A stretch of DNA of 64,000 nt, from positions 5,916,802 to 5,980,801 of the forward strand of contig NC_058512.1 in assembly GCF_020382885.2 (NCBI RefSeq), written 5' to 3'. The position numbers and the translations under genes are program-made. Shown one piece after another: positions 1 to 11,211 of the stretch; position 1 is the stretch's first letter, and the number at the start of each line of letters is the position of its first letter. The stretch is from Scatophagus argus (lineage: Eukaryota > Chordata > Actinopteri > Scatophagidae). The notes beneath the pieces are model-generated. The model was given only the letters and a program-made list of their open reading frames with translations. It ran no database searches and was not told where the DNA came from.

Positions 1-513
1 CGTTTACAGACAATACAGAATCACATGTTTTTCACACATCTGTAATGGGTTTTACCTAAAACAGCACGCTACAACAACCTGTGAGGCCCCCGAATCAAAA
101 ACTAAACCATTAGCCACTGATAACAAATATTTCAGAATACAAAATACACTTAAATCCTCTGTTAGTTAGAATTTACTAATAAAACATAAACCATCATTAA
201 GTCTCTTGTGAGTTTTTATTTCTTCTGAGAGACTCTTAACATAAAAAGCAAAAAAAGAAAAACAAATAAAAACAGTAAAGCTTCTTCTGCAACATCCATG
301 AGTTTAAATACTTCTCAGATTACTACAGAATAACATTAATAATATGATTTCCACTGTTGGAATTGAATAACATGAATCTGTTTTCTACCATCGTTTTATT
401 ACTTTTATACCAGAACACCTCATACATTTCAACATTAAGACAGGGTCAGTTGCCATAATAATTCACTTCAAAATTCAAAACGGTTAACTACGAAACATTA
501 GACCAAAAAGTGA
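1..513. other. Probable intron 1 of the left-edge minus-strand gene
   Basis: This stretch follows, in the minus-strand sense, the splice donor of the signal-peptide exon at 519-579, so it should be intron. It is AT-rich with short A and T runs. I found no convincing further exon, repeat or RNA gene in it. Confidence 0.45.
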
Positions 514-518
514 CTTAC

Positions 519-579
519 CGCAAGCAAGAAGAGCAGCAAAGCTCAGCAGCTGCAGAAGCTTTCTTTGTCTTCTGTCCAT
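519..579 (-). CDS. First coding exon (signal peptide) of a secreted protein; rest outside the window
   Basis: On the minus strand an ATG at 579-577 in good context (AAACATGG) opens MDRRQRKLLQLLSFAALLAC, then one base, then the consensus donor G|GTAAG (518-514). The 20 residues have a basic n-region (RRQRK), a leucine/alanine-rich hydrophobic core and a small-residue end, as in a cleaved signal peptide. The exon is 61 nt and ends in phase 1. A phase-1 intron just after the signal peptide is typical of CXC chemokines and several other small secreted families. CXCL9/10/11 flank SDAD1 in mammals, so a chemokine is possible, but nothing beyond the signal sequence is visible and I do not name the gene. 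A TSS should lie shortly upstream, between 580 and about 700. Confidence 0.6.
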
Positions 580-662
580 GTTTATTTTTCTATGTTCACC
601 AGTTAAAGTGTGTTTCTACACATCCTACTATCTTTGTTTTTCTCCAGCCCCCCTGAACCTGG

Positions 663-704
<42 letters not shown>

Positions 705-1682
705 TGTGCTCTAACTCCAAGCTACCAGACCTCTGAGCATCTTCTCTGTGATTCACGTCTTTTCAGCATCCCTCCAGGGTTCAAAGACTGAAAGCAGTAA
801 AACACAGATGACAAACACTTGACCTCCACACTTATTTTCTACATTACAACCTGCAATAGTTTGCTGCAGGATGAGCATATTTTGATTTCTCAATCTTCAT
901 GTTAGGGATAAAACATTATCATTTTTAAAGTGTGTAAGCAGAATACAACATTTGCATGTTTTCTAAGGACAAAAAGCATTTTGCAGTGCTTGTATTTAAA
1001 CAGAATTTTTCAACAATTTACTTCTCGAGTACTTTGAGTGTACTCATGGATGAATGCGTCTGTTAAATAAAACCTACTTTACTATTCAGAAGATTAGAAG
1101 ACACATTTCATTGAATGCAATGTCTCCTTACTATTTCATATTCTGAAGCAAGTAATAACCGCTAAAAATGGTATAAATTGTGTGTGTGAGTGTGTGTGTG
1201 TTTTACCAGTGTGTGGTACAGGCCCCTGGAGCTCATAGCACACAGGACATAATGATGATATAAACACACACGGGAGGTCACACAAACTCAGAGTATATCA
1301 GTTTGTAAACAGGACATCTGGGGACCTTTAATATCCTTAAATGACAGTGATGGTAGGAACACACACATCACATTTGACACAGCAAAACCACAAAGTCCAG
1401 AAGACGGTTTATAGCATCCACATGTCAAGTGTCAATAAACTGCCAAATATCTGCCTCAAACTGTTACTTTTTAACTTGGTTTAATGGGATGTTACAAAAC
1501 AATACACACAAAAAATTGACATCAAATTCTCATTTGTGCAGATTGCTCAGCAGGAAGACAACTTAGTAAAGTGCCCTTACCATAAACTTGAGCTCGGATG
1601 TTTTTTAGGGCCAGTCCCAAAAGTAAGGCAAAGAATTATAGAAGAAAAGAGAAATCCCACCGGTGAACTTTACATATATAAC
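580..1682. other. Intergenic region between the KLHL8 3' end and the left-edge gene
   Basis: No exon was recognised. It holds the (GT)n tract at 667-703 and a shorter GT-rich patch near 1180-1201. It should contain the promoter of the signal-peptide gene, but I see no clear TATA box. Confidence 0.4.
667..703. repeat. (GT)n microsatellite
   Basis: Near-perfect run of about 18 GT units roughly 90 bp upstream of the start codon of the signal-peptide exon. It is probably length-polymorphic. Confidence 0.95.
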
Positions 1683-3362
1683 TTTATTGTACCAAGTTAT
1701 ACCAACGTCATGTCAATAAAAAGCAAAAGATGGAAGCAGTCAAGAGGAGGAAGAACACAAAGTACAGTAAAGTTTACAAAAGACTCGTTTGCTAACAAAG
1801 TTGGCAACAATATTGATAATATATTGCTGATAATATGCACTAGAATGAATATCGGCAGGACACGAACTGTAATAATATGTGTATTTCTAGCATAAACTGT
1901 ATATAGTATTTCCATTTTAAACTCAGCCTATTCTGAAAAACAAAACTGTTATTACATTTTTCTTAGGGCAGAAACAGGCATGAGTGTTAAATAAACATCT
2001 TCAAAAATGAATAACAAGAAATTCTCCATTTAGGACAAAAATATACTCAGACTTCACGTCTATTCTAAGAAAATAGTGCACAGCAATGGGTTAGATAGCG
2101 TAATAAAGAATAATAACAAAGATACACCTATCTTATAATACAAAATGTCCATATATTAAAATATAATGTAAGCATCCGCAGAGACAAAACTCATACACGT
2201 CTGAAAGCATTCTGATTAGGATTTTGACAGTCCAGCTATCGTCAAACACAAATCTTGAATTTGTAAATCCGTCCCTGTCTCTCTATACAATAAAGTAAAA
2301 CTGAAATAGAACTGGACAGGTGCGTCGTATTGCTCACATCAGTCCTGGTCAAGTGTACAGTCATCACATCTTTCTCGATTACGAGGTTGAGGTAAAGGGT
2401 TCAGCAGGAGGATGACCCAGATTTGTATCTACGGCTTCCTTGAATGGATGATGCACTTCATTTATTTTTTTTGTTTGGCAGCAGTTAAATTCCTCGCACC
2501 TGTCACCTCCTGAACAGTGACTGATTTGTCCCCATCAGCCTTGAAATGATTGTTCATACACGTTTGCAGCAAAACCCCTAAAGGTCAGAACTGCTGGGAA
2601 ACGATTCGGCTTGCTGCAGTTGAAACTGCAGAAAGAAGAACTCTGAAAAGCACCTGTAAAAGGTTTAACGGCTCCAACAGACACCTTCACTTAACCTGGC
2701 ATCACAGGAATCTTGGAAATGTATCATGACGTGTTGACATCCTATTTCAGACTGACTGATGAAAATGTTTCAACCGCACATGCTGCACTGTAAACAAGGT
2801 GCTGAGCTCAGTGACCACATCTCTCGGGATAACAATCGCAGAGCTCAAGTGTATACCAGCGACAGCCTTAAAGATGAGACCTTTGAAATGTTTTCATACT
2901 GTCTTACTCGTAAAGTCCCTGTTCATAATATGCACAGTTAACTGACCCCAAACTCACCTCTCAGTCTCAAGACGCTAGCATTAAATAAAAAGCTCAGCTA
3001 CCATTTTCCCTTTAAAAAAAAAAAACTGTGTCAAGGCAGTCAAACAGAAGAAAATACAGTACAAAATACTACATCACTGATTGCAAATAACACCAGCAGG
3101 AGTCAAGAAACATGTCTTAAACGTGTCGTTTTGTCAGAGAAGACTTCAGATATGTCACATGTGCACTTCAAGTCAGTAAAAACCTCCCTAATATTCCTCA
3201 ATGACCGCGTGCAAACTGAGCGTCAGCCTTCGTCTGCTTCTGGCTCATGTTCAGACAGCGGTCATCTGTCGCTGTCCGTGTGCTTTGTGTTGTGTGCTTG
3301 TGCATGGATCAGATGTGATGGTGAACTGGCAGTCAGTCACCTGGTAATACGTGGGCTGGTGG
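1683..3362 (-). other. klhl8: Probable KLHL8 3' untranslated region
   Basis: Sequence downstream of the KLHL8 stop codon in the minus-strand sense. It has no long continuation of the gene's frame, is AT-rich, and contains AATAAA on the minus strand at 2466-2461 and 1688-1683. Either could be the polyadenylation signal, giving a 3' UTR of about 0.9 or 1.7 kb. The boundary is inferred, not seen. Confidence 0.35.
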
Positions 3363-5845
3363 TCACATGCAGTTGGCCACGTTGCTGGAGCCCTGGCCGA
3401 CATCCCTGATCTGGCTGACGTGAGACGAACAGACAGCAACTCCGGCTCCGGCACGGCAGTGAGACACTGAACCCACCAGCTCCCATCTGAACAGCAAACA
3501 GATACAAATCACAACTTAAGAAGAAGAAGAAGGCATTGAAACAGGCAGTAATTTTGCAGAGTTACGGTGAGTATAATTATTCAGGTACATAACAGGCTGA
3601 CTTTGGCGGCTAATTATGAACATCTGAAGATTGTTCTTATGTTATCCCCCCATGAAGGACCAGCACCACCAACCACCTACAGTCTGTCCTGATGGGTTCT
3701 CACCACAAAAGGTTCCTCCTATAAAAATGGGCTATGGAAATCACCCCAAATCCCACCTTGATACCTTTAAAAAGCATCGCATTACACAATCATCATCCAT
3801 GTCACCCTCACCTGTTCATTCGAGGCTCAAAAGCCTCCACTGTGTTCAGGTAGATGTTCCCATTGTGACCCCCGACCGCGAACACTCTTCCCATAACAGT
3901 GGCGACCCCGACACCCCCACGAGGGGTGGTCAGCTCAGACACGTACTCCCAGCGGTGCATTCGCGGATCAAAGCGCTCTACGGAGCTCAGGGGTGAATTG
4001 TCATCAAAACCACCTTCAGGAAAGACGAGAGAGGCAGTTATTAAAAAGCACAATAAGACGTATCTCCTGGGATTATCTCTGATGTTTTGGAAACAGGAAA
4101 ACTGGCATGTTTGAGATGACTTGACATGAAATACTAAGGACACATGTAAGCTGACAGTCAGCTCACTAAGGTCTAACAACTTCTTACTGCTTTGAGTAAA
4201 GTATTCTGTTGCTAATGGGGCAGCCACAGCGTTAGAGGATTTCATGCATCCTTATGCTGTGGCATTTTGCCTGTTGATCAGGCAAAATGCCACAGCAGAA
4301 GTTTCAATGAACCTTAAGTGACTATTCATATGGTACAATAAAAATCTCATCTTTGTACTCTGTGAATCATTAACCCAATAACTTTACAAAACATGAACTT
4401 CTGTCTTTCCTGATTCACACATTTGTGTGTAAAGGTGTGTATGTGGAAGTCATGTGACCTGGGTGCATTTCTTAACAGAAAAGGCGATTCTTGAGAGAAA
4501 GAACCATCAGTAAAGTAATGACAATTAATGACAAACAATTTCTTAAGTCCATGTCATTTCAGTCACTGAAGCACAAATGAAAATATAGACAACATCTAGG
4601 AAGTGTTGTGTGTGATTTCATCTAACATCCATCCAGCTGGCTATCCACGTGATCAGAAATATCAGAGGTGTTGGGTATGCATCTTAGTCTATTCATTCCT
4701 CTCACCCACTACATAGAGGCAGCCATTGAGTTTGCTGACTCCATTTCCTGCCCGTCGCTGGCCCATCTCACAGACCTCCGTCCACTTGTTAAGATGTGGG
4801 TTAAACCGCTCCACACTGGACAGAGACGCCACGCCATCGTTGCCTCCCACTGCATACACAAAACTCTGGCGAGGAGACAGTATTGAAGCGCTTTAGTCCA
4901 GAGCAGGTGTCATGTATCAGACACAGCTGATCTGCTTTCCTGTCCGGTCTTACCCCGAGTGCCACAGATCCCACTCCTCCTCTGGGTGTGTTCATTGGAG
5001 CCACCGCGCTCCAGCAGTCACTTTCAATGTCGTAGCGCTCCACGTCGTTGAAGCAGGAGTTGTCATCCAGACCTCCGATAGCATAGATAGGACCGCCAAG
5101 AGCTGCCAGGGCTATACCCCTCCTGAGAAGCACACACACCCTTGGTTAGAGCAGTTGCATTTCTGTTACTGACTCAAATGTTGGTGAGCTCCACTGCCAG
5201 TCTACCTTGTGTTTTTACCAGTTTCGACCAAACTGGCACTATTTGACAGTGTATGAATTACTCCATATTGCGGAAGCCATTGTCACAACAGGTTGTGAAC
5301 ACTGGCTTCTTAATGTCTTAGGAAGGCCAAAGTGGAGAGGGATAGAAGCATTTTTTAGCCACCTTTGTGTGATAACATTATTTCCCAGAGTGCAAGAAAA
5401 AGAAGAAAGTCCCATTCACATTCAGTAAAGTGTCTGTACCTTTTGGTGTTCATGGAGGCTTTCATCATCCACTTGTTGGTGAGAGGGTCAAACATTTCCA
5501 TGTTGCCTAAATGCTCATTACCATCATGGCCCCCAACGGCATAAACCTTACCTGAAGAACACAACATCAAACAGATATCATGTTGAGTCTTTATGATCAT
5601 GTCACCGGTGGTGACATTATGCTTTCAGCTGCAATGTTGAAAGTAACTCTATTCACTTTGAAGCGAATCTGTAATTCATTCATATCTGCAACCTCTCTTA
5701 CCTCCTACAGATATTACACCCACGTGACGCCGCCTGCTGTTCATTTCAGGTCCAAAGAACCAACTGTTTTTAGTGATGGAGTAGCACTCGATGCTGCGAA
5801 ATGGATCACCAGAACCTCCCCGGCCACCCACACAGAACAAAACCC
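3363..5845 (-). other. klhl8: KLHL8 Kelch beta-propeller exons
   Basis: Exons 6-11 encode about residues 312-614. Each blade shows the diglycine signature, for example VGGRGGSGD, VGGHDGNEH, IGGLDDNSC, VGGNDGVAS, VGGFDDNSP and VGGHNGNIY, with the conserved downstream tryptophan (NKWMM, DCWSA, NKWTE, HRWEY, NRWEL). Six blades are present, the usual number, so the substrate-binding propeller is intact. Confidence 0.95.
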
Positions 5846-7874
5846 CTGATGAAGTGGCAGGAGAGAACAAAACATTGGCAAAGTGAGAATGAAGACATTT
5901 TAACAAGATGAAAAAAATACCAAGCTATGTATTTCTTAACGAGGATAAGAAAAAGTGCTGAGTGTCAAAGTATCAAGTGCCATAAATGCAGTGATTACAT
6001 GTTCAAAGCCAAACAACACCATTTAAGTACTACCTGCAGTGTGTTTCCGGGGTATTGTACGGACTGAATACTCAAAGTCCAGCACCACCTTGTTGCTTAG
6101 GTGCAGGTGGTAATTCCTGGCTTCATCCATCAGGTCACGACAACTCAGGTTACCTTTGATCATCTCTTCCTTAGCCACTGTTCCAGTCAGGAACTCCACA
6201 GGGAGCAGAGGGAGGCGCACCTGAAGCACAGACCAGCATACATTATATTGTGGCTGTAAATGTCATTACATACAGCTGTGAACATATATATATAACAATC
6301 ATTTCACACATAGTTATGTGGCTAAACCTTCAGGTGATCAGTAAAATAGGTCACGTAGCCTGTCCTCACTAGAACGTGTACAGAAGTACTTCTAAACACA
6401 AATACAAATCTTTGAGGATTTAAATTTAAAATATCCAAAATCAGTGTACGTAAGCTCAACCAAACCCTCTGGTTGAAGCTCCGCACTCTCTAACCTGAGA
6501 CATAATCTGGTCCAGCCAGGCCTCGTGGTGCTGTGGGTTTGCTTTAAGCCACTTCACTGCTGCATTGTACACCTGTGTCTCTGAGTGGATGTTGAGCTCG
6601 CTGGAGGACAACAAAGTGCGCAAGTGCTGGGGAGACACGCATGTAAAGTCCTCACACTCCACTACCTCAGTGAAGTGCTCGCAGGCGTAACGGTCGGCCA
6701 TGTCCATCAGATCCACGCGATTGTGGCTCTCAGCAAAGGTGCGAACTGCCAGGCAGTTGGTGGGGTGAAAGTGGGCCTTCATGTACTCACAGCAGGCTCT
6801 TGCCACCAACTCCACCTAACGGATCCAGGCAGGAATTCAGCAGTTTTACAGAGAAAACAAAGTGCTTATGTGGCATGTTTATTTTCTAAATTTGTGTTTC
6901 TTTACCTGAAGGATGCAGGCAGCATAAAGCAATGGCTGGACATTGTCCACAGTTAATGTGAGCTTGGAGGAGTAGGCAAACTGCACCAGGTCCTGGATGG
7001 CATCACCGTCAAAGTCCTTGATCTCGATCAGTTCCTGCTTAGCCTCAGACATCTCTGAAAGGAACATGGCCCTGAGGGAAGTAACAGCAAATCAGACACA
7101 AAAAAGATGCTGTGCAAAAACACATAAATATTTGCTCTTTAAGGGACTTCTATAGACCAGCAGTTTCCACAAAAACATCATGGAGAATAAGTGTCCATCA
7201 GTAAACATCAGATGCCTTATCTGACTGAAAATTGGTACCATGGGCCTAGCTCAAAAAAACAAAACAAAACAGAGAAATACCTGAAGTAAGGGATCACACA
7301 AGCCAGCACTAGCTTGTGACATGGTATCAACCTACTGCCAACCTACAAAAAGAGACAAACACAAAATACAAACTTAAAAACAGACAACAAGGCACATGCA
7401 GTATTAATAAGCTTACTGCTTATTCACTTCCACAGCGTGACTGTTCAGACAGAGTACTGATATTCAGGCAGCAATTTAGGGATTAAAAATAAATCAAACA
7501 ACCACAGTGAAGTCAAAATTCGGATTAATTAGGCTCACATCTATAAATTATTTTTTAGGATGTCACAAGCTTTAAACTGATGCAGCTGAACACTTGAATA
7601 AAGCTCAGTTGAGGTATAAATACAAGCCATAAGAAGAATGGACTCTCTTTACTGGAGTCTAGACGGTGTGACCTGCCTTCAGAGTGACGTCACACAGCTC
7701 TCCCACTTCGTAGAAATGTCTGAGGGAGTTATGGAAGTCCTTCCAAGCCTCGTGAGCCTCAAAGACAAAGGACCCATCAGGCTCACAGTCTGCTTTCGAG
7801 GCCCTGTTTGCAGGTCGCTTCTCCTTGGACTTCAGAGGCTTGGCATGGTCTGGCACCACATCCCCTGGTGCCAT
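3363..7874 (-). CDS. klhl8: Kelch-like protein 8, CUL3 E3 ligase substrate adaptor
   Basis: Complete 614-aa protein (about 620 in human) from 11 coding exons: 7677-7874, 7281-7342, 6906-7071, 6495-6815, 6034-6220, 5702-5845, 5440-5551, 4954-5122, 4706-4865, 3812-4013 and 3363-3486. Lengths sum to 1845 nt with consistent phases. The N-terminus (MAPGDVVPDHAKP) leads into a BTB domain (about residues 45-165), a BACK domain (about 170-275) and six Kelch repeats (about 310-600) with repeated GG...N/E..D.....W spacing; the protein ends SSNVANCM. In the family BTB dimerises and binds CUL3 while the Kelch propeller binds substrate; KLHL8 has been linked to turnover of the synaptic protein rapsyn. The start codon follows an acceptor (TTTCCAG|TAGCCAGCTATGG), so the leader is spliced. 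The first coding intron needs a GC donor. Kelch residues match the human protein very closely, so identification is firm. Confidence 0.97.
4255..4297. repeat. Perfect inverted repeat (19-bp arms, 5-nt loop)
   Basis: Left arm 4255-4273 (TGCTGTGGCATTTTGCCTG), loop TTGAT, right arm 4279-4297 is its exact reverse complement. It lies in the KLHL8 intron between coding exons 3812-4013 and 4706-4865. No similarity to the flanks was seen. Confidence 0.95.
6034..7874 (-). other. klhl8: KLHL8 BTB and BACK domain exons
   Basis: Exons 1-5. The BTB begins near GELCDVTLK and continues through LIPCHKLVLACVIPYF (the family's HK.VLA motif) to the core around SSKLTLTVDNVQPLLYAA. The BACK domain follows (CLAVRTFAESHN, QVYNAAVKWLKANP). 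A low-complexity basic N-terminal tail (KSKEKRPANRASK) precedes the BTB, as in the human protein. Confidence 0.93.
7671..7679 (-). other. klhl8: Non-canonical GC splice donor of KLHL8 coding intron 1
   Basis: Minus-strand sequence is AAG|GCAGGT. Joining AAG to the acceptor at 7343/7342 gives TLK-VGSRLIPCHK, which is the conserved protein. Using the nearby GT (GCAG|GTCACA) gives a stop after three codons in the next exon. The intron is therefore best read as GC-AG. Confidence 0.75.
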
Positions 7875-7883
7875 AGCTGGCTA

Positions 7884-10316
7884 CTGGAAACAACACCTTT
7901 AACAGAAACAGAGAGAATTTCTTAGAGAATGAATCTTGTGTAAAGACACTGGCAAGAAGGGGCAAGAGATCTGAAGAAAATTATTATCATAGAATTATCT
8001 TCAAATTTAAATATCACCAAAGTCTCCCTCATCATATCATAAAAAGTTAGATTTATCTTCATCCCACTGAGTCAAATGTAAATTAAATTTAATTCAGTCA
8101 TTAAAACTACAAACTCAGATATTTTCTGCTACTATTGCCGAAATGATTAGAATAATCGGAAGAGAAAAGATTTTCTTCTTTACTCAGTTTATATAATTTT
8201 TATTTTGATATCACTGGTTCTGGATTGCTGGACACAAACACAAGAAATCTAAAAATGCTCTCCATTTTTAGGAACTGGAGATTGTAATCTTTCACCATTT
8301 TTTCACATTCTGTAGCCTATGCAAGTAGGGGAAGAATAGTAACAGATAATCATTACTAGCTGCCCAAACTGACCCATTAAACATGGAGAGGCTGTAAACA
8401 ATAGTAAATATAGTGATAGGAAGCAAGTCAAACTTTCACTGCCATTGTAAGAACAACCTGAAATCTGAAACAGAAAACGCAACTCAGTTCAAATAACATA
8501 CTACAGCAATGAAGGGAACAAAAAGGAAATTAGTGGTGGGGGATACTGCATGCCAGCTGAGCAAGTTTGGTCAGTATTCCACTCCCATTTACTGTCACTT
8601 CCCCTTTACTCATCCAGCGGAGAATAGGGCCAAACAAAAAAATCAGGACACGGAGATACCTCCCAGCTAATATGGCACACACCACAAAGAAAATACAACG
8701 CAATCAAATCCATAAAAATTCCTACCTAGTGCTGAATCTGCTGAAAAATCCACTCAGTTGATGGGTCCAGAGAAACTGAGGAGCAAACAGCCAAGGGGCA
8801 AAGCTCCACCCACACCTTACAGATGATGCACTGTCTCTCTTTTAAGCTAAGTCTCCAACACTGAATAGACTCAGTGTATCGCCCCCTCATCATCAGTCCT
8901 CTCAGCTATAAGAGCAGAAACATCAAGTCCCATCACACGCACTAGTGATCAAAGGCCACTTTCCACTTCTGCACTACTTTGTGGGATCGTGGATAGGCTT
9001 CATCACACGGTTTTTCAACACATGTAGGGGACTTTGTAAGAATCCACTTCTTTCAAAGACAGATTCAGGATCAGCTGGAACACTTTCATGGCCTTAACAT
9101 AACATCATCGTGTTGTTTTATTTATGATGAGTGAAACAGTTAATAATTTAACAACAGAGATGCAGCCTCAAGTCCACTGAGTACAAACTGAAAAAATATG
9201 CACCAACAGCAGCTCTCTGCCATACAAATGGGGCTTCCACTATGCAGCCAGCATACCACATCAAGTACACCGATGAGAAAGTAGGCTACTGTTGTCAGGT
9301 CAAACTGCTTCACCCATTCATCCACAAGCACACAGCAGCTATACAGGCAGCCAAACGCTGTGCTTCCATCGTTTGTCCTTTGATCAGCAATAAAGTAATT
9401 ACCCAGCTGATGAGCTTGCTTTCTGCAAACCACATTAGTGTATTTCAATCATCACCTTTTCGAGAGACTGAGGGTGAGGCAGATTGTCAAAAAGAGCGAT
9501 AAATGTCAAAAATACCATTTGCCTCGCAGTCCGCTGGAAGTATTTTACATCTGTTTCACATGTTGTAAAATCATGTATTGTATTTATATTTAAATATACC
9601 TTGTATAGAAAATAGAAGATATAAGAGTTGCACATATTACGGATGTGAAACCAGCCATGACTTCCCTGTAAATATTACAGCGGACTGTTAAATGTAAACG
9701 TTAGCTAGCACCTTTAGATGCCAATTAATATAATTTTGACGTGTCCATACGTTTCGGATATGACACCAAAAAAATACTCGTATTTGTAACAGCAAGGTTA
9801 ATACAAAATATCTGGCGTAGCAGTTGACAAAAGCTGAAATGAAATGTGAAACATCAAACACAACCACACGTCAACAGTTTGCGAAGAGGAGCTCGGGTGC
9901 TCATGGGGGGATGGTTAGGTACATAACGTTTTTAACGTCGTAATATCTAACCTTGAACCACACAGCAGCATGTCTCTCTAAAACCAGTCTAAAACTATAA
10001 CGACAAAAAAAAATACCGAGTATCACAAGATAAAATGTACTGGATTATCGTTAACGGTTAGCGTGCTTGCTCGGTGCAACTAGCAGGCAGGCTAGCTACC
10101 CGCTAATGCTAGCTGGCAAGGAAAGGAAATGATTTGACCTGGACTTTAGCGAAAAATGCTAAACGTAGAACGATATGCATGACTATAAAACAGCAGGCAA
10201 TCGTTGGGTTGAGACAAAATACTTAATTTAGATACCTCATGTCGCAGCAAGAATTAAAATGCCGGTTTCTTCGAGTGGTATGTTTGGCATTACCACGTTT
10301 GTTGTGATTCCAGGTG
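7884..10316 (-). other. klhl8: KLHL8 first intron and candidate non-coding leader exon
   Basis: The acceptor at 7885-7884 shows that the 5' UTR is split. A plausible leader exon lies at about 10236-10300, with donor GACATGAG|GTATCT at 10236/10235, just downstream of the ZNF143-type motif at 10317-10335. The roughly 2.3 kb between is intron-like and AT-rich. Open frames near 9140-9502 on both strands match nothing I recognise. Confidence 0.35.
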
Positions 10317-10335
10317 CCTCATGGGTATTGTAGTT
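10317..10335 (-). promoter_or_regulatory. ZNF143/THAP11-type (SBS) promoter motif upstream of KLHL8
   Basis: The minus strand reads ACTACAATACCCATGAGGC, one substitution from the core ACTACAATTCCC of the SBS element found near the TSS of many housekeeping genes. It sits about 80 bp upstream of the candidate KLHL8 leader-exon donor, in the expected place for a core promoter. Confidence 0.55.
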
Positions 10336-11089
10336 TTAAAGCATTACCTGAGCTAATGCTGAATAAATGAAATGCTTTTCAGAGGCCAGTTAAAGGAGCC
10401 AGTTTAGTTTATGTTAAGTGTCAAGTGTAACACACAGGTGGTAATTTATTCTCTGAGGTCTCTAAGAATGGTGAACGAAGACTAAAATTTATACATAACT
10501 TTTGTTTATTTGTTGAGAAAAACCCACACAAAGTCTTCTGATTCACCGTCCCTGCAGATACCACTGACAAGTTCAAAACACGGCACTAAAACTAGAGAGT
10601 AATGTGCAAAGTTATAAAGAAATATTTAACTGTACTTAAAATTGTTATGTAACTATATTGGCCAATTAAATCTTCTCACAATTGAATCACTCTACAACGT
10701 ATTCACTTTGCAATTGTGTTTTATTTACTGTATATCACTGCACCGCCTGCACATTTCTGCAAACAGCAAGCAGAAATACTGAAAACAGGTCATTAATGTG
10801 AACAGATTTTATACTCTCTAAATTCCCAGTTCAACATATAGTAAAAACTAATATAACCATAAACCACTGGCGAGTCTCGGATCCAGCAACACAATTTATG
10901 ACGTTAAAGGAAAAGCTTCACACTCTCTAAGTGCCTCGTTTCCTAAGATGAACTTCTTTTATATGTATATAATATTTATATTAGATTGGGTCTTTGTTAA
11001 AGATACAGAATTTTAAAGCTGCAGTATAAACAGATCAAAACATAATAATGACACCCATATGGAAACCTTTATGCAATTATTAAAGATGG
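10336..11089. other. Intergenic spacer between SDAD1 3' end and KLHL8 promoter
   Basis: About 0.75 kb of AT-rich DNA. I see no exon, repeat or RNA gene in it. Confidence 0.4.
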
Positions 11090-11095
11090 TTTATT
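11090..11095 (-). promoter_or_regulatory. sdad1: Candidate SDAD1 polyadenylation signal
   Basis: TTTATT on the plus strand is AATAAA in the sense of the gene, 117 nt downstream of the stop codon. It would give a short 3' UTR of about 140 nt, which suits the compact gene. Confidence 0.5.
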
Positions 11096-11211
11096 TCAAA
11101 ACAGCATTGATGTATGCAGTTCATGTGCTGAAAATAATACATTAATAAACTGGATACTTAAAAGATGTACAATATTACTAGACACAGAATATAAAACATG
11201 ATGTCCATGTC

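Noticed and set aside
9140..9502. Overlapping open frames on both strands (about 100 and 86 aa)
   Set aside because: They lie in the first intron of KLHL8, have no family resemblance and no splice context; the frames look like chance.
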